A DNA stretch of 21,929 bases from GCA-2747515 sp964427825 (GCA_964427825.1 CAYRUU010000015.1:1-21929), one strand, 5' to 3'. Positions 1-8,253 are shown, counted from the first letter of the stretch. Notes: generated by a model not told the origin, from the letters alone. Numbers and translations are program-made.

Positions 1-251
1 TCTGTAATAATCCCAAAACGCGTTACCTGATCTGTCCGCACCTTCTTGTGCCATGCGGGGATTGTGGCAAGAGCTTCCGCAAGTTTTTGATCGGACTGTT
101 TTTGTACGCGCACTGCTCGCCATGTTTGCACAGCGTAAAAACCATGTGCACAGATTGCGCACAAAAAAAGAATGACGGTACTGAGTATAACCACCCTTGC
201 TATGCGCTGTGACGCTGTGCGCCGTGTTGGTGTTCTAGAGATGTCGTTCAT
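1..251 (-). CDS. N-terminal part of an unknown single-pass membrane protein (runs off the window)
   Basis: An open frame starts at an ATG (251-249) inside the last codons of obg, overlapping it by 17 nt, and stays open to the window edge for about 83 codons. The N-terminus is short and basic (MNDISRTPTRR...). It is followed by a clear hydrophobic segment at about residues 20-45, then a polar, Lys/Gln-rich region predicted to lie outside the membrane. This is the pattern of a signal-anchored protein. The overlap with obg on the same strand suggests translational coupling. I do not recognise the family, and the C-terminal domain is outside the window. Confidence 0.6.
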   Translation of the reverse strand, partial: MNDISRTPTRRTASQRIARVVILSTVILFLCAICAHGFYAVQTWRAVRVQKQSDQKLAEALATIPAWHKKVRTDQVTRFGIIT

Positions 252-1203
252 TGTTGATCGTGTTAAGAAGTTGTTTGATATTATGGAGGAGCGTATCATC
301 AAGCACAGAAAGCGGCATGACGTTCTGGTTGATTTTTGCCAATTTCTTCACAGTCGCATCCACACGCTTCTGCGGCACATCATCAGCACGACTCACAATA
401 ATCCATTCTGGTTTTTCTGTAAGTGCTGGATTGAATGTGTGTAGCTCTTTGCGAATGGTGCGGTAGTCGGTAACAGGGTGCGTGCTACGCGCATCCACAA
501 AATGAAACAGCACGCGTGTCCGCTCAATGTGACGCAAAAATTTATGCCCCAATCCCTTGCCATCCGCCGCACCTTCAATGAGTCCTGGAATATCCGCCAA
601 CACCAACCCATAATAGGCGCCAAGGTGCGGTTCCAATGTTGTAAAGTGATAATCACCTACTTTGGATTGCGCGTTAGTCACCGCATTAAGAAAATTAGAC
701 TTCCCTACATTGGGATATCCCACTAACCCCACGTCGGCAATCATCTTCAGCTCCAAGCGCAGCTGAATCGCTTCACCGGGTTGTCCGGGCTTGGCGATTT
801 TGGGTGATGTGTTGCGGCTGGAGCGGAAATGGTGATTGCCAAAGCCGCCATTACCACCGCGCGCCACCACGACCGCCTGTCCCACCGACACGATGTCATA
901 CACCTTATCATTTGTGAGATCTGTGGCAACCGTACCCACCGGCACCGGCACCACCACATTGGCGCCATCCTTGCCACTTCTGGTGTCTTGCTCTCCGTCC
1001 GCGCCGTCATGCGCCGCAACACTTTTTTTCTGACGAAAGGGTCGCAGTGCACCAAGGTCGGACACCCCACGCAAAATAACATTACCACCACGCCCACCAT
1101 TGCCGCCCGTGGGACCTTGATCAAACTTCGCCTTGGCAAATCGCACAACACCATCGCCGCCTTTCCCCGCCCGTGCGTCAATTGTGACATCATCAAGTAT
1201 CAT
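235..1203 (-). CDS. obg: Obg-family GTPase (ObgE/CgtA)
   Basis: This is a ribosome-associated GTPase involved in 50S maturation and stress control. Residues 1-155 form the glycine-rich Obg fold (RAGKGGDGVVRF, GGNGGRGGNV, ARGGNGGFGN). The G domain follows: P-loop GYPNVGKS at 162-169, switch I with FTTLEPHLG near 187, and DIPGLIEGA at 204-212. The protein is 322 aa and ends after the G domain, so it has no C-terminal OCT extension. The G4 motif is degenerate: SRAD at 271-274 in place of NKxD. The ATG at 1203 has no Shine-Dalgarno sequence. Its upstream region is the end of a decayed insertion sequence only 10 bp away. The downstream membrane-protein frame overlaps its 3' end. Confidence 0.96.
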   Translation of the reverse strand: MILDDVTIDARAGKGGDGVVRFAKAKFDQGPTGGNGGRGGNVILRGVSDLGALRPFRQKKSVAAHDGADGEQDTRSGKDGANVVVPVPVGTVATDLTNDKVYDIVSVGQAVVVARGGNGGFGNHHFRSSRNTSPKIAKPGQPGEAIQLRLELKMIADVGLVGYPNVGKSNFLNAVTNAQSKVGDYHFTTLEPHLGAYYGLVLADIPGLIEGAADGKGLGHKFLRHIERTRVLFHFVDARSTHPVTDYRTIRKELHTFNPALTEKPEWIIVSRADDVPQKRVDATVKKLAKINQNVMPLSVLDDTLLHNIKQLLNTINNERHL

Positions 1204-1229
1204 AATAGAATAGGCTCTAGACCATCAAG

Positions 1230-1500
1230 CTAATTAAAATCTTTAAGCATCTTTGTTAAACTCTCCTTCAATTCTTTTTCATTTCTCTTCCATCGCCATT
1301 CGCACTCAATGCTTATCATACCCAGCGGACACACGTCCGCTGTATCTACGTCATCCGTCAGAATAGATAACGTGGTACTTTTCCCAATATGACGGCGCGT
1401 AGTGTACGTTTTTTGCAATCAGCAACAATTTCTGTATATATTCTACCATTTCTTTCAAAAATACCAAAGACCGGTTGTTTTGATTTTGTAGTGTGATATT
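1230..1500 (-). pseudogene. Fragmented IS1595-family transposase
   Basis: Three frames carry consecutive family pieces. Piece one (about 1500-1380) reads KQPVFGIFERNGRIYTEIV and then ADCKKRTLRAVILGK, with the first catalytic Asp. Piece two (about 1378-1309) reads VIYSDG, then a TGA (1353-1351) where the family has the Trp of SDGW, then RRYSGRVSAGYDKH. Piece three (from about 1308) reads ECEWRWKRNEKELKES and on to a TAG at 1230, matching the transposase C-terminus. The N-terminal zinc-ribbon region and the stretch with the catalytic Glu are gone. Two frame shifts, one nonsense codon and deletions make this clearly dead. The 62-codon TTG-initiated frame at 1230-1418 is only part of this relic. 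Confidence 0.7.
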
Positions 1501-1502
1501 TT

Positions 1503-1555
1503 GGCTCTACGAAAGACCCATAACACTATGTTAACATAGTGTTTATTGTAGAGCC
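1503..1555. repeat. Nested inverted repeat (IS-end-like arms plus 22-bp perfect palindrome)
   Basis: Outer arms GGCTCTAC (1503-1510) and GTAGAGCC (1548-1555) enclose a perfect 22-bp palindrome at 1522-1543 centred on GTTAAC. The whole can fold into one long hairpin. Two IS ends face each other with little between them, which resembles a MITE derived from the neighbouring IS. It also lies just downstream of the nucleotidyltransferase stop (1591) and could act as its transcript end, although no good U-tract follows. Confidence 0.6.
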
Positions 1556-1590
1556 TAGGGTATTAGCAGTGATTAGACACTGTGCATGTA

Positions 1591-2040
1591 TTATTTTGTT
1601 CTTGCTCGGAGCGACACCACTCTCTCATCGCGCTTATCCAAAAGCGATGACTTATACACATCCGGCTTATAGGGCTGACCCCAAACAATAATGAAATCAC
1701 ATGATGACGCTTTTTGCAATGCGTACGCGTCATCCACAAACGCCATCTGATCATATCCCAAAAAGACGATATGCGGCGCATACGTGCGGATCATGGTTGT
1801 TTTGTCTTCGTCAAGAGTGCCCATCACAACATCATGCACCAATCCACACGACAATACGTCCTGCAAGCGATCGGCGATATCGCGCCGCGGCGGCCGCCCC
1901 TTCACGCGTGTCACCGTCTCATCCCGCGCCACAACCGCAATCACCCAGTCACCATGCGCACGTGCCTGCTCAAAAAAATGGCAGTGTCCCGCGTGTAAGC
2001 CGTCAAATGTCCCAAATAGCATTACTTTTTTCATAAGCAT
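1591..2040 (-). CDS. Cytidylyl/adenylyltransferase-like nucleotidyltransferase (TagD/RibL type)
   Basis: A single small HIGH-superfamily nucleotidyltransferase domain of about 149 aa. The N-terminus has GTFDGLHAGH, which contains the nucleotide-binding HxGH. LGYDQ follows near residue 114, and the C-terminal YKSSLLDKRD corresponds to the ISSTxxR-like signature. Relatives include glycerol-3-phosphate cytidylyltransferase (TagD) and archaeal-type FAD synthetase RibL. The substrate cannot be told from sequence, and nearby genes give no hint. The start may be ATG 2040 or ATG 2034. There is no SD, but TATAAT lies only 3 or 9 nt upstream of these codons, which fits a nearly leaderless mRNA from the second ATG. 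It lies 48 bp after lysS on the same strand. Confidence 0.85.
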   Translation of the reverse strand: MLMKKVMLFGTFDGLHAGHCHFFEQARAHGDWVIAVVARDETVTRVKGRPPRRDIADRLQDVLSCGLVHDVVMGTLDEDKTTMIRTYAPHIVFLGYDQMAFVDDAYALQKASSCDFIIVWGQPYKPDVYKSSLLDKRDERVVSLRARTK

Positions 2041-2088
2041 CGCATTATATGGTGGCGCCGCTCGATGAGATCCTCACAAAAATTACTC

Positions 2089-3576
2089 TCACTTCTGCGC
2101 GGGTCTTTCGTGCTCTTTCGGCTTCATGAGCGGAAAAAGCGTCACCTCGCGCAGCGGCTTGTCTTCCAAAAAGGCAAAGAGACGCTCGCCCACGCCAAAG
2201 CCACACGTGGGGGGCATACCGTATTCCAATGCCTCCACAAAATCCCAATCTGCCATCATCGCTTCATCGTCACCCGCCTCCAGCAGCGCCTGCTGTTGCA
2301 CAAAGCGTGCACGTTGATCAAGCGGATCATTCAACTCACTGTAGCCATTGCCCACTTCCGCACCGCCCACAATGATCTGAAATTTTTCCACTTTTTCAGC
2401 GTTATCCGTCATCCGCTTGGCAAGCGGCGCCATGAGTACCGGATGTCCCACCAAAAATGCCGGACCTGCAATATTTTTGCGGCAGTATTTCCACAGGGCA
2501 TCCGTCATACGCTCGCGACTATCACCATCAAACGCCACCTGTCGCTCGTCCAGTGCCGCACGCAAAACCTCCTCTGGTGCCGTCACCACATTGACGCCGG
2601 TTTGTGTTTCAATCTCTGTCACATAGTCAATATTTTTCCATTCGTCGGCAAGATCAAAGGTCAAACCGCGCGTCGTAAATCGCGTGGTGCCATAGACTTC
2701 GCGCGCAATATGACGATACAATTCTTGCGCCAACTGCATGCCGTCGCGATAATCCGCATAGGCCCAATAAAATTCCATATTGGTAAACTCTTGCAGGTGA
2801 TTGGGGCTTGATCCCTCGTTGCGAAACGCGCGTCCAATCTCAAACACCTTCTCAAACCCCGCCACCATAAGCCTCTTTTGCCACAACTCGCCAATACTGA
2901 TGCGCAAATACACATCCAAATCAAAATCATTATGGTGTGTGGCAAATGGACGCGCCTCCGCACCACCCGTCGTCACCTCTAGTGTCGGCGTCTCCACTTC
3001 CAAAAACCCACGCTCTGTCATAAACGCACGCATCACCTGCCAAAACATTGCGCGTCGCACAAAAAGCGCACGTAATTCCGGATTGAGTGCCATGTCCACA
3101 TACCGCAAGCGATAACGCGCCTCGTCGTCTTTCAAGCCAAAATGCTCCGTGGGCATCGCACGTAACGCCTTGGAAAGCAGCGTCCACGCATGCACCGAGA
3201 GCGTCCGTTGTCCCGCCTTGGTCACAAACAGTGTCCCCGTCACTTGCACAAAATCCCCCGTATCAATCAACTTCACAAATGTCTTGTACGTGTCAGGTAT
3301 ATCCTTTTTTGACAGCGCAACCTGCAGGCGCCCACCAGCATCTTCCACGTCGGCAAAAGATAAATTGCCATGCGTGCGCTTGGAGCGGATGCGCCCACAC
3401 AGCGTCACAGGTGTTGCATCTTTCTCCAATGTCTCAAAATTCGCAAGGGCCGCGGTAATCGCCATACCTCTCTCACTCGTTGATGGATATGGGGCGATGT
3501 CATGCGACCGCAATGCCTGCAGTTTCTCCTTTCGCTCCGCATATTCCGACAGCGGCTGCACATTCTCCTGCGTCAT
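2089..3576 (-). CDS. lysS: Lysyl-tRNA synthetase, class II
   Basis: Charges tRNA-Lys with lysine. The N-terminal OB-fold anticodon-binding domain contains CGRIRSKRTHGNLSF. The class II core follows: RYRLRYVDMALN, the motif-1 region FLEVETPTLEVTTGGAEARPF, motif 2 EIGRAFRNEGSSPNHLQEFT, and motif 3 FGVGERLFAF near the C-terminus, followed by REVTLFPLMKP. About 495 aa is the normal bacterial length. I chose ATG 3576. A GTG at 3588 is in frame, with AAGGAG too far upstream (3610-3605) to decide between them. A promoter ends just upstream. The gene ends in TGA, followed one codon later by an in-frame TAA; it is the only intact host gene here that clearly uses TGA apart from small uncertain ORFs. 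Confidence 0.97.
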   Translation of the reverse strand: MTQENVQPLSEYAERKEKLQALRSHDIAPYPSTSERGMAITAALANFETLEKDATPVTLCGRIRSKRTHGNLSFADVEDAGGRLQVALSKKDIPDTYKTFVKLIDTGDFVQVTGTLFVTKAGQRTLSVHAWTLLSKALRAMPTEHFGLKDDEARYRLRYVDMALNPELRALFVRRAMFWQVMRAFMTERGFLEVETPTLEVTTGGAEARPFATHHNDFDLDVYLRISIGELWQKRLMVAGFEKVFEIGRAFRNEGSSPNHLQEFTNMEFYWAYADYRDGMQLAQELYRHIAREVYGTTRFTTRGLTFDLADEWKNIDYVTEIETQTGVNVVTAPEEVLRAALDERQVAFDGDSRERMTDALWKYCRKNIAGPAFLVGHPVLMAPLAKRMTDNAEKVEKFQIIVGGAEVGNGYSELNDPLDQRARFVQQQALLEAGDDEAMMADWDFVEALEYGMPPTCGFGVGERLFAFLEDKPLREVTLFPLMKPKEHERPAQK

Positions 3577-3611
3577 ACATTTTTCCACAAAAATAGCTCA
3601 TGAACTCCTTT

Positions 3612-3640
3612 ACTGTACCCCACATCATCCAAAATGGCAA
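3612..3640 (-). promoter_or_regulatory. Predicted sigma-70 promoter of lysS
   Basis: On the minus strand TTGCCA (3640-3635) and TACAGT (3617-3612) are separated by exactly 17 nt. The predicted start of transcription, near 3605, leaves a short leader before the lysS start codon. This is inferred from consensus matching only. Confidence 0.55.
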
Positions 3641-3677
3641 TAAAAAATAAAACATATAATACACACTTTGTCAATGG

Positions 3678-3706
3678 TGGACAAAAAATGTGTGATGTGC
3701 TATACT
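3678..3706 (+). promoter_or_regulatory. Predicted extended -10 promoter of the cold-shock gene
   Basis: TGGACA (3678-3683) is followed after 17 nt by TATACT (3701-3706), preceded by a TGn extension at 3698-3700. Transcription would start near 3713, giving a leader of about 90 nt before the ATG. A long leader is usual for cold-shock mRNAs, where it controls stability and translation. Confidence 0.6.
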
Positions 3707-3803
3707 GTGGGAAGTCAAACCAGAGCTGTTACGAGACCATTCGTCGAAGTTTTCACGCAGATTCTTGGATTTGAAATGTTAAAAAACTAATTTTGCCACA
3801 ACG

Positions 3804-4004
3804 ATGAACAAAGGCAAAATCGTTCGTCTCAATGAGCGAGGCTTTGGCTTCATCTCGCAAGGCGAAGGTGAGAAGGATATTTTCTTCCACGCTTCCGCAT
3901 TGCAAGGTGTTGACTTCAATGATCTTCAAGAAGGCGACGACGTGACATATGAGGTAACGGAAGGTCCGAAAGGATTGAGCGCTACCGATATTGCACGCGC
4001 GTAA
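3804..4004 (+). CDS. Cold-shock domain protein (CspA family)
   Basis: A 66-aa single cold-shock domain, the normal length for the family. It is a five-stranded OB fold that binds single-stranded RNA/DNA and melts mRNA structure. RNP1 (ERGFGFIS) lies at about 11-18 and RNP2 (DIFFHAS) at 25-31. The opening MNKGKIVRLNERGFGFI matches the family pattern. No Shine-Dalgarno sequence precedes the ATG despite the long leader. It is monocistronic, with its own promoter upstream and an intrinsic terminator about 50 bp downstream. It faces away from lysS and converges on fusA. Confidence 0.95.
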   Translation: MNKGKIVRLNERGFGFISQGEGEKDIFFHASALQGVDFNDLQEGDDVTYEVTEGPKGLSATDIARA

Positions 4005-4052
4005 TGACGCAACAGCACATCGTGCGAACACTGTTTCGCACCCGTGCAACAC

Positions 4053-4082
4053 AAAACAGTCCTAACGGGCTGTTTTTGTTGT
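4053..4082 (+). terminator. Intrinsic terminator after the cold-shock gene
   Basis: A 10-bp stem (4053-4062 with 4067-4076, one G-U pair) closes a TAAC loop and runs into TTTTT. It sits between the convergent cold-shock gene and fusA. On the minus strand the A-rich left arm gives a T-rich tail, so it may also stop fusA transcripts. Confidence 0.75.
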
Positions 4083-4207
4083 GTGAGACGCGCGCATATG
4101 TGCAAAAAAGTGTACACAACTTTCTCCACCATCCTTATCATACTGAACGTGCTTACCTGTCTGCCGCTGGACAGACATGGTTTGGCATCCCGATCACAAG
4201 TGAAAAA

Positions 4208-6307
4208 CTATTTCTCCTTCTTCTCCGCATTACCCATGATCTCTTGCGCAATAGTGTTGGGAACCTGTGCATAGTGACTGAACTCCATGGAGTAGTTCGC
4301 GCGCCCCTGTGACATGGATCGCAGTTGCGTGGCATAGCCAAACATGGATGCCAACGGCACTTCCGCGCTGATTTCCTTCAAGGCGCTCATACCCTCGCCA
4401 CGGTCGTTCATTTCCTTGATCACACCGCGCTTAGCGTTCACATCGCCCACCACATCACCCATAAAGTTTTCCGGCGTCAAAATCTGCACCGCCATCACCG
4501 GCTCCAAGAGAATCGGCTGCGCATTGCGTACGGCGGCTTTAAACGCCATGGATCCCGCAATCTTAAACGCTGCCTCAGAGGAGTCCACGTCATGGTAGCT
4601 ACCGTCATACACGGCAACGGAAATATCCACCATTGGATACCCTGCAATCACGCCGTTATCCATTGCCTCTTTCACGCCATTATGGATTGGCTTGATGTAT
4701 TCCTGCGGAATCACACCGCCCTTAATTTCATCTTCAAAAGCAAAGCCCGTACCGGCATCCTGCGGCGTCACACGCACCCAACAGTGTCCATACTGACCGC
4801 GTCCACCGGACTGTTTGATAAATTTTCCTTCACCCGTCGCCTCTTGCGTAATCGTCTCACGGTACGACACCTGCGGCTGACCGATATTGGCCTCCACCTT
4901 GAACTCGCGCCGCATACGCTCCACAATGATATCCAAATGTAATTCTCCCATACCGGCAATAATGGTTTGCCCTGTTTCTTCGTCGGTATTGACGCGGAAC
5001 GTTGGATCCTCTTCGGATAACTTACCCAATGCAATCGCCATTTTTTCTTGATCCGCCTTGGTTTTTGGCTCAACGGCGATTTTGATCACCGGTTCCGGAA
5101 ATTCAATGGACTCCAAGATGATTTGATTGGCGGGATCGCAAAGCGTGTCACCCGTCTTGGTATTTTTCAAGCCAACAATGGCACCAATTTCCCCTGCATT
5201 CAATTCTTCCACCTCTTCGCGATTATTGGAGTGCATACGCAAAATACGTCCGATGCGTTCCTTTTTTTCGCTCGTCGGGTTGTACACATAGGATCCTGAC
5301 TTCAATGAGCCGGAGTAGATACGGAAAAACACCAACTGCCCCACAAAGGGATCTGTCGCCACTTTAAATGCAAGCGCTGCAAATGGCTCGTCATCAGAAA
5401 CAGCACGCTCCAACTTCTTTTCCGGATCTCTAGGGTCCGTACCGACAATGGCGGGAATCTCATCCGGCGCCGGCAAATAGTCCACAACAGCATCAAGCAC
5501 CAATTGCACGCCCTTGTTTTGCAGTGCCGTACCGGTAAACACGGGAATGAGTGTCGTGTTGAGCACACCCTTGCGGATTGCTGCCTTCAATTCATCTTCC
5601 GTCACATCCTCGCCGGAAAGATACTTCTCCATTACCACATCATCCTGCTCGGCCGCCTTTTCCACAAGTTTTTCGCGCCATGCACGTGCTTTTTCTTTTA
5701 GCTCCTCCGGACACTCTTCTGTGATCACCTGCTCACCCATCTTTCCTGCAAACGTTACTTTTTTCATCGCCACAAGATCCACAACACCTTCAAACGCACT
5801 ACACTCGCCGATCGGCATTTGCGCCGCAATGGCATGTGGTGTCAGACGTTGGTGAATGGACGCAAGTGCCCGCTCAAAATCTGCACCCTCTTTGTCAATT
5901 TTATTGATAAAGCATACGCGAGGCACTTTGTACTTATCGGCTTGACGCCACACCGTTTCTGACTGTGGCTCCACACCCTCTTTGCCATCAAATACCACCA
6001 CACCACCATCCAAAACACGCATGGAACGCTCCACTTCCACTGTAAAGTCCACGTGACCCGGCGTGTCAATGATATTCACTTGGTACTCCTTCCAAAACGT
6101 CGTCGTCGCCGCAGACGTGATGGTGATACCACGCTCACGCTCTTGATCCATCCAGTCCATAACAGCGGAACCTTCGTGTGTTTCGCCCATTTTGTGGGAA
6201 ATGCCTGTGTAAAAAAGGATGCGTTCGGTTGTTGTAGTTTTTCCTGCGTCAATGTGCGCAATGATTCCGATGTTACGCAACTGATGGAGTGGAGTTTTCC
6301 TGCTCAT
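4208..6307 (-). CDS. fusA: Elongation factor G
   Basis: A translocation GTPase that drives tRNA-mRNA movement on the ribosome and works with RRF in recycling. It has five domains. G1 AHIDAGKTTTTER lies near the N-terminus, then RERGITI, DTPGHVDFTVEVERSM and NKIDKEGAD. Domain IV contains SGGRGQYGHCWV, and the C-terminal domain V contains EVPLASMFGYATQLRSMSQGR. From the chosen ATG (6307, MSRKTPLHQLRN) the protein is 699 aa, the usual length. The open frame extends 16 codons further upstream, but that stretch is unlike any EF-G. There is no Shine-Dalgarno sequence. It follows the inserted membrane-protein gene in the str operon. Confidence 0.97.
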   Translation of the reverse strand: MSRKTPLHQLRNIGIIAHIDAGKTTTTERILFYTGISHKMGETHEGSAVMDWMDQERERGITITSAATTTFWKEYQVNIIDTPGHVDFTVEVERSMRVLDGGVVVFDGKEGVEPQSETVWRQADKYKVPRVCFINKIDKEGADFERALASIHQRLTPHAIAAQMPIGECSAFEGVVDLVAMKKVTFAGKMGEQVITEECPEELKEKARAWREKLVEKAAEQDDVVMEKYLSGEDVTEDELKAAIRKGVLNTTLIPVFTGTALQNKGVQLVLDAVVDYLPAPDEIPAIVGTDPRDPEKKLERAVSDDEPFAALAFKVATDPFVGQLVFFRIYSGSLKSGSYVYNPTSEKKERIGRILRMHSNNREEVEELNAGEIGAIVGLKNTKTGDTLCDPANQIILESIEFPEPVIKIAVEPKTKADQEKMAIALGKLSEEDPTFRVNTDEETGQTIIAGMGELHLDIIVERMRREFKVEANIGQPQVSYRETITQEATGEGKFIKQSGGRGQYGHCWVRVTPQDAGTGFAFEDEIKGGVIPQEYIKPIHNGVKEAMDNGVIAGYPMVDISVAVYDGSYHDVDSSEAAFKIAGSMAFKAAVRNAQPILLEPVMAVQILTPENFMGDVVGDVNAKRGVIKEMNDRGEGMSALKEISAEVPLASMFGYATQLRSMSQGRANYSMEFSHYAQVPNTIAQEIMGNAEKKEK

Positions 6308-6380
6308 AAGAGTACAATTGTTGATTAAGTGAGTTGAAAAATACAATAAACACACGATGCCATCGCATCACTACATGCGA

Positions 6381-7274
6381 CTAGTCATGGTCTGACGGTG
6401 CAACGTGCGATGTGTCTGGTCGTACGGCTGCGTCCGTTTCTGCGACATCATCCACGGGAGGCGCCACCTTTTCTTGCCTGTTGCGATTCATCCACATGAT
6501 ATTGGTCACAAACACAACAAGGAACACCGCCAATGTGAGGTAGGAACTCTGTACTGCAAACGGTATGAGTACAATTGTCACTAGTGTTGGCACAAAGTAG
6601 AAGTTCAATACGCTGAGGTATGCCATGCGATACGACACATGCGTACGCATCACGCGCGCCGTCACCACCAAAACCAACGCCCACCAAAGCGCCAATAGCG
6701 ATCGTCCGATCACCAGTACCACGAACAAGAAAAGCATCGTCACAATCATCACCGCAACGATCACAGGAACAAAATACCGATCCACGGCGTCAAGGAACTC
6801 TTCTTTGGAAAAAATGAAGTTCGGCACATTACGATACGCCACAGACTCAATCTTGCTATCATCCGCTTTGATATACGCCTTGTCGGAAAGGAGTGCAATA
6901 CCTTGCGCATAGCCATCCAGGGTCGTAAGGCTATAGGTATCGCCCCGCGTGTCCACAATGAACACCGCCTGCGTATCGTCATCATCACGCAGCACCTGCA
7001 AAGAGGGATCGGAAATGTTGTGAATATCCAATGCACCGTCATTCACCGCAAGACGTGCGCCATTCGGAATATAGATCTGCACCGCATTACGAAAATCCTC
7101 TTTACCACCAATCATCGCCGTCATTGCACCGATGACAAACACCGTTGCAAAAATGAAGTTGACGATCATCCAAAAAATGATCGTGGTTCGCATGTCTTTG
7201 TGCAGATCGGTGAGAAAGCGAGACAAAAAGTCCACCCTCCACACCTCAATACATCGGCGCCATATCTTATTCAT
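6381..7274 (-). CDS. Multi-pass membrane protein, DUF1189-like, inside the str operon
   Basis: A 297-aa protein with one hydrophobic segment at about 30-55, then a soluble loop of about 110 residues with predicted extracytoplasmic beta structure (IYIPNGARLAVNDGAL, VFIVDTRGDTY). Four or five closely packed membrane segments follow at about 168-270, and the tail is charged and Asp-rich. This layout, with one helix, an extracellular domain and a C-terminal helix bundle, resembles the DUF1189 family, whose function is unknown to me. That match is by eye. It lies 58 bp after rpsG and 73 bp before fusA, in the same direction, so it is likely co-transcribed with ribosomal genes. Confidence 0.75.
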   Translation of the reverse strand: MNKIWRRCIEVWRVDFLSRFLTDLHKDMRTTIIFWMIVNFIFATVFVIGAMTAMIGGKEDFRNAVQIYIPNGARLAVNDGALDIHNISDPSLQVLRDDDDTQAVFIVDTRGDTYSLTTLDGYAQGIALLSDKAYIKADDSKIESVAYRNVPNFIFSKEEFLDAVDRYFVPVIVAVMIVTMLFLFVVLVIGRSLLALWWALVLVVTARVMRTHVSYRMAYLSVLNFYFVPTLVTIVLIPFAVQSSYLTLAVFLVVFVTNIMWMNRNRQEKVAPPVDDVAETDAAVRPDTSHVAPSDHD

Positions 7275-7332
7275 AGTGTGTTACATTTTTCATTTTTTAC
7301 TTGCACATCACGCTAGCACGTGGCACGCATTA

Positions 7333-7800
7333 CTACGCAAAGTGCGCAAACGCCTTATTTGCCTCCGCCATGCGATGTGTTTCTTCACGCTTTTTCATTG
7401 CGGCACCATCCTTTTCCGCAGCGGCCATCAATTCCGCCGCCAGTATCTCCGCTAAACTTTTCCCCTTCGCTTTACGACAGACTTCGCGGATCCAGCGCAT
7501 TGCCAACGCCTGACGACGATCGCCCATGATTGGCACCGGCACTTGGTAGTTTGCACCACCAACACGACGTGACTTGAGCGCCACGAGCGGCGAGACGTTC
7601 TTGATCGCCTGTTCAAAGACGTTTAGCCCGCCCTTGTTGGTTTTCTGATGAATAATATCAAACGCATCATACACAATGCGCTGCGCCGTGGATCGCTTAC
7701 CGTCCATGGTCAATTGTCCGATAAATCGCCCGACAAGGATGTTGCCGTACACCGGATCCGGTCGCCACGATTTTTTATACACACGTTTACGTCTTGGCAT
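7333..7800 (-). CDS. rpsG: 30S ribosomal protein uS7
   Basis: Organises the 3' major domain of 16S rRNA and lines the E site. At 155 aa it has the standard bacterial length. Family landmarks are MPRRKRVYKKSWRPDPVYGN, then LVGRFIGQLTMDGKRSTAQRIVYDAF, VSPLVALKSRRVGGANYQVP and RRQALAMRWI, with the C-terminal EETHRMAEANKAFAHF. It follows rpsL by 42 bp. In many bacteria S7 represses its own operon by binding mRNA between S12 and S7; I see no clear hairpin in the short spacer. No Shine-Dalgarno sequence precedes the ATG. Confidence 0.98.
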   Translation of the reverse strand: MPRRKRVYKKSWRPDPVYGNILVGRFIGQLTMDGKRSTAQRIVYDAFDIIHQKTNKGGLNVFEQAIKNVSPLVALKSRRVGGANYQVPVPIMGDRRQALAMRWIREVCRKAKGKSLAEILAAELMAAAEKDGAAMKKREETHRMAEANKAFAHFA

Positions 7801-7842
7801 ATCTATTGAAGAAACAAAAGAAATTACAAAAGTGGTGAGAAA

Positions 7843-8253
7843 TTATTTCGGTCGCTTTGCGCCGTATTTTGATCGTCCGCGTCTGCGGTCAGCGACGCCG
7901 GCGCTGTCAAGCACGCCGCGCACCACGTGATACCGCACGCCCGGCAAGTCCTTCACACGTCCGCCGCGAATCATCACGATGGAGTGCTCTTGCAGGTTAT
8001 GTCCGATACCTGGAATATACGCCGTGACTTCCATGCCGTTCGTGAGGCGCACGCGCGCAATTTTGCGCAGTGCGGAGTTCGGCTTTTTTGGCGTTGTCGT
8101 GGACACCTTCAAACACACGCCACGCTTAAACGGGCCCTGTGATTTGACGGGTTTGTTTTTGAGTGTGTTAAAGACCGTCGTCATTGCTGGCGCGGTGTTC
8201 TTGCGCGACTGACTTTTTCGCGCGCGACGCTTGAGTTGATTGATTGTAGGCAC
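7843..8253 (-). CDS. rpsL: 30S ribosomal protein uS12
   Basis: A decoding-centre protein and first gene of the str operon. It contains the nearly invariant STTTPKKPNSALRKIARVRL and PGIGHNLQEHSIVMIRGGRV segments, including the lysines whose mutation gives streptomycin resistance in other bacteria. I chose the GTG at 8253 because the protein then begins PTINQLKRRARKSQ, the universal S12 N-terminus. The upstream in-frame ATG at 8295 would add 14 unrelated residues. The resulting protein is 136 aa. The GTG lies in the right arm of a small hairpin and has no Shine-Dalgarno sequence. Confidence 0.97.
   Translation of the reverse strand: MPTINQLKRRARKSQSRKNTAPAMTTVFNTLKNKPVKSQGPFKRGVCLKVSTTTPKKPNSALRKIARVRLTNGMEVTAYIPGIGHNLQEHSIVMIRGGRVKDLPGVRYHVVRGVLDSAGVADRRRGRSKYGAKRPK

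Larger units (their letters stand above)
1213..1555 (-). mobile_element. Decayed IS1595-type insertion sequence remnant
   Basis: The segment is bounded by inward-facing GGCTCTA ends: plus strand at 1213-1219, minus strand at 1555-1549. An extra internal copy of the same end, GGCTCTAC, lies at 1503-1510. Between the ends are three out-of-register pieces of an IS1595/ISXO2-like DDE transposase. The GGCTCTA ends are my reading of the terminal repeats from the sequence, and I see no convincing target duplication. The remnant lies between the nucleotidyltransferase and obg, its left end 10 bp from the obg start codon, so obg transcription may now depend on IS-derived sequence. Confidence 0.6.

Noticed and set aside
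1230..1418. 62-codon TTG-started gene upstream of obg
   Set aside because: Its C-terminus matches the end of an IS1595 transposase while the rest is out of frame; it is part of the relic.
2065..2811. Long plus-strand frame opposite lysS (248 codons)
   Set aside because: It lies wholly antisense to a clear LysRS gene and its protein (Arg/His/Cys-rich, no motif) reads as a shadow.
4044..4274. Plus-strand frame between the cold-shock gene and fusA
   Set aside because: It starts inside the terminator stem, runs into the fusA 3' end, and has no RBS.
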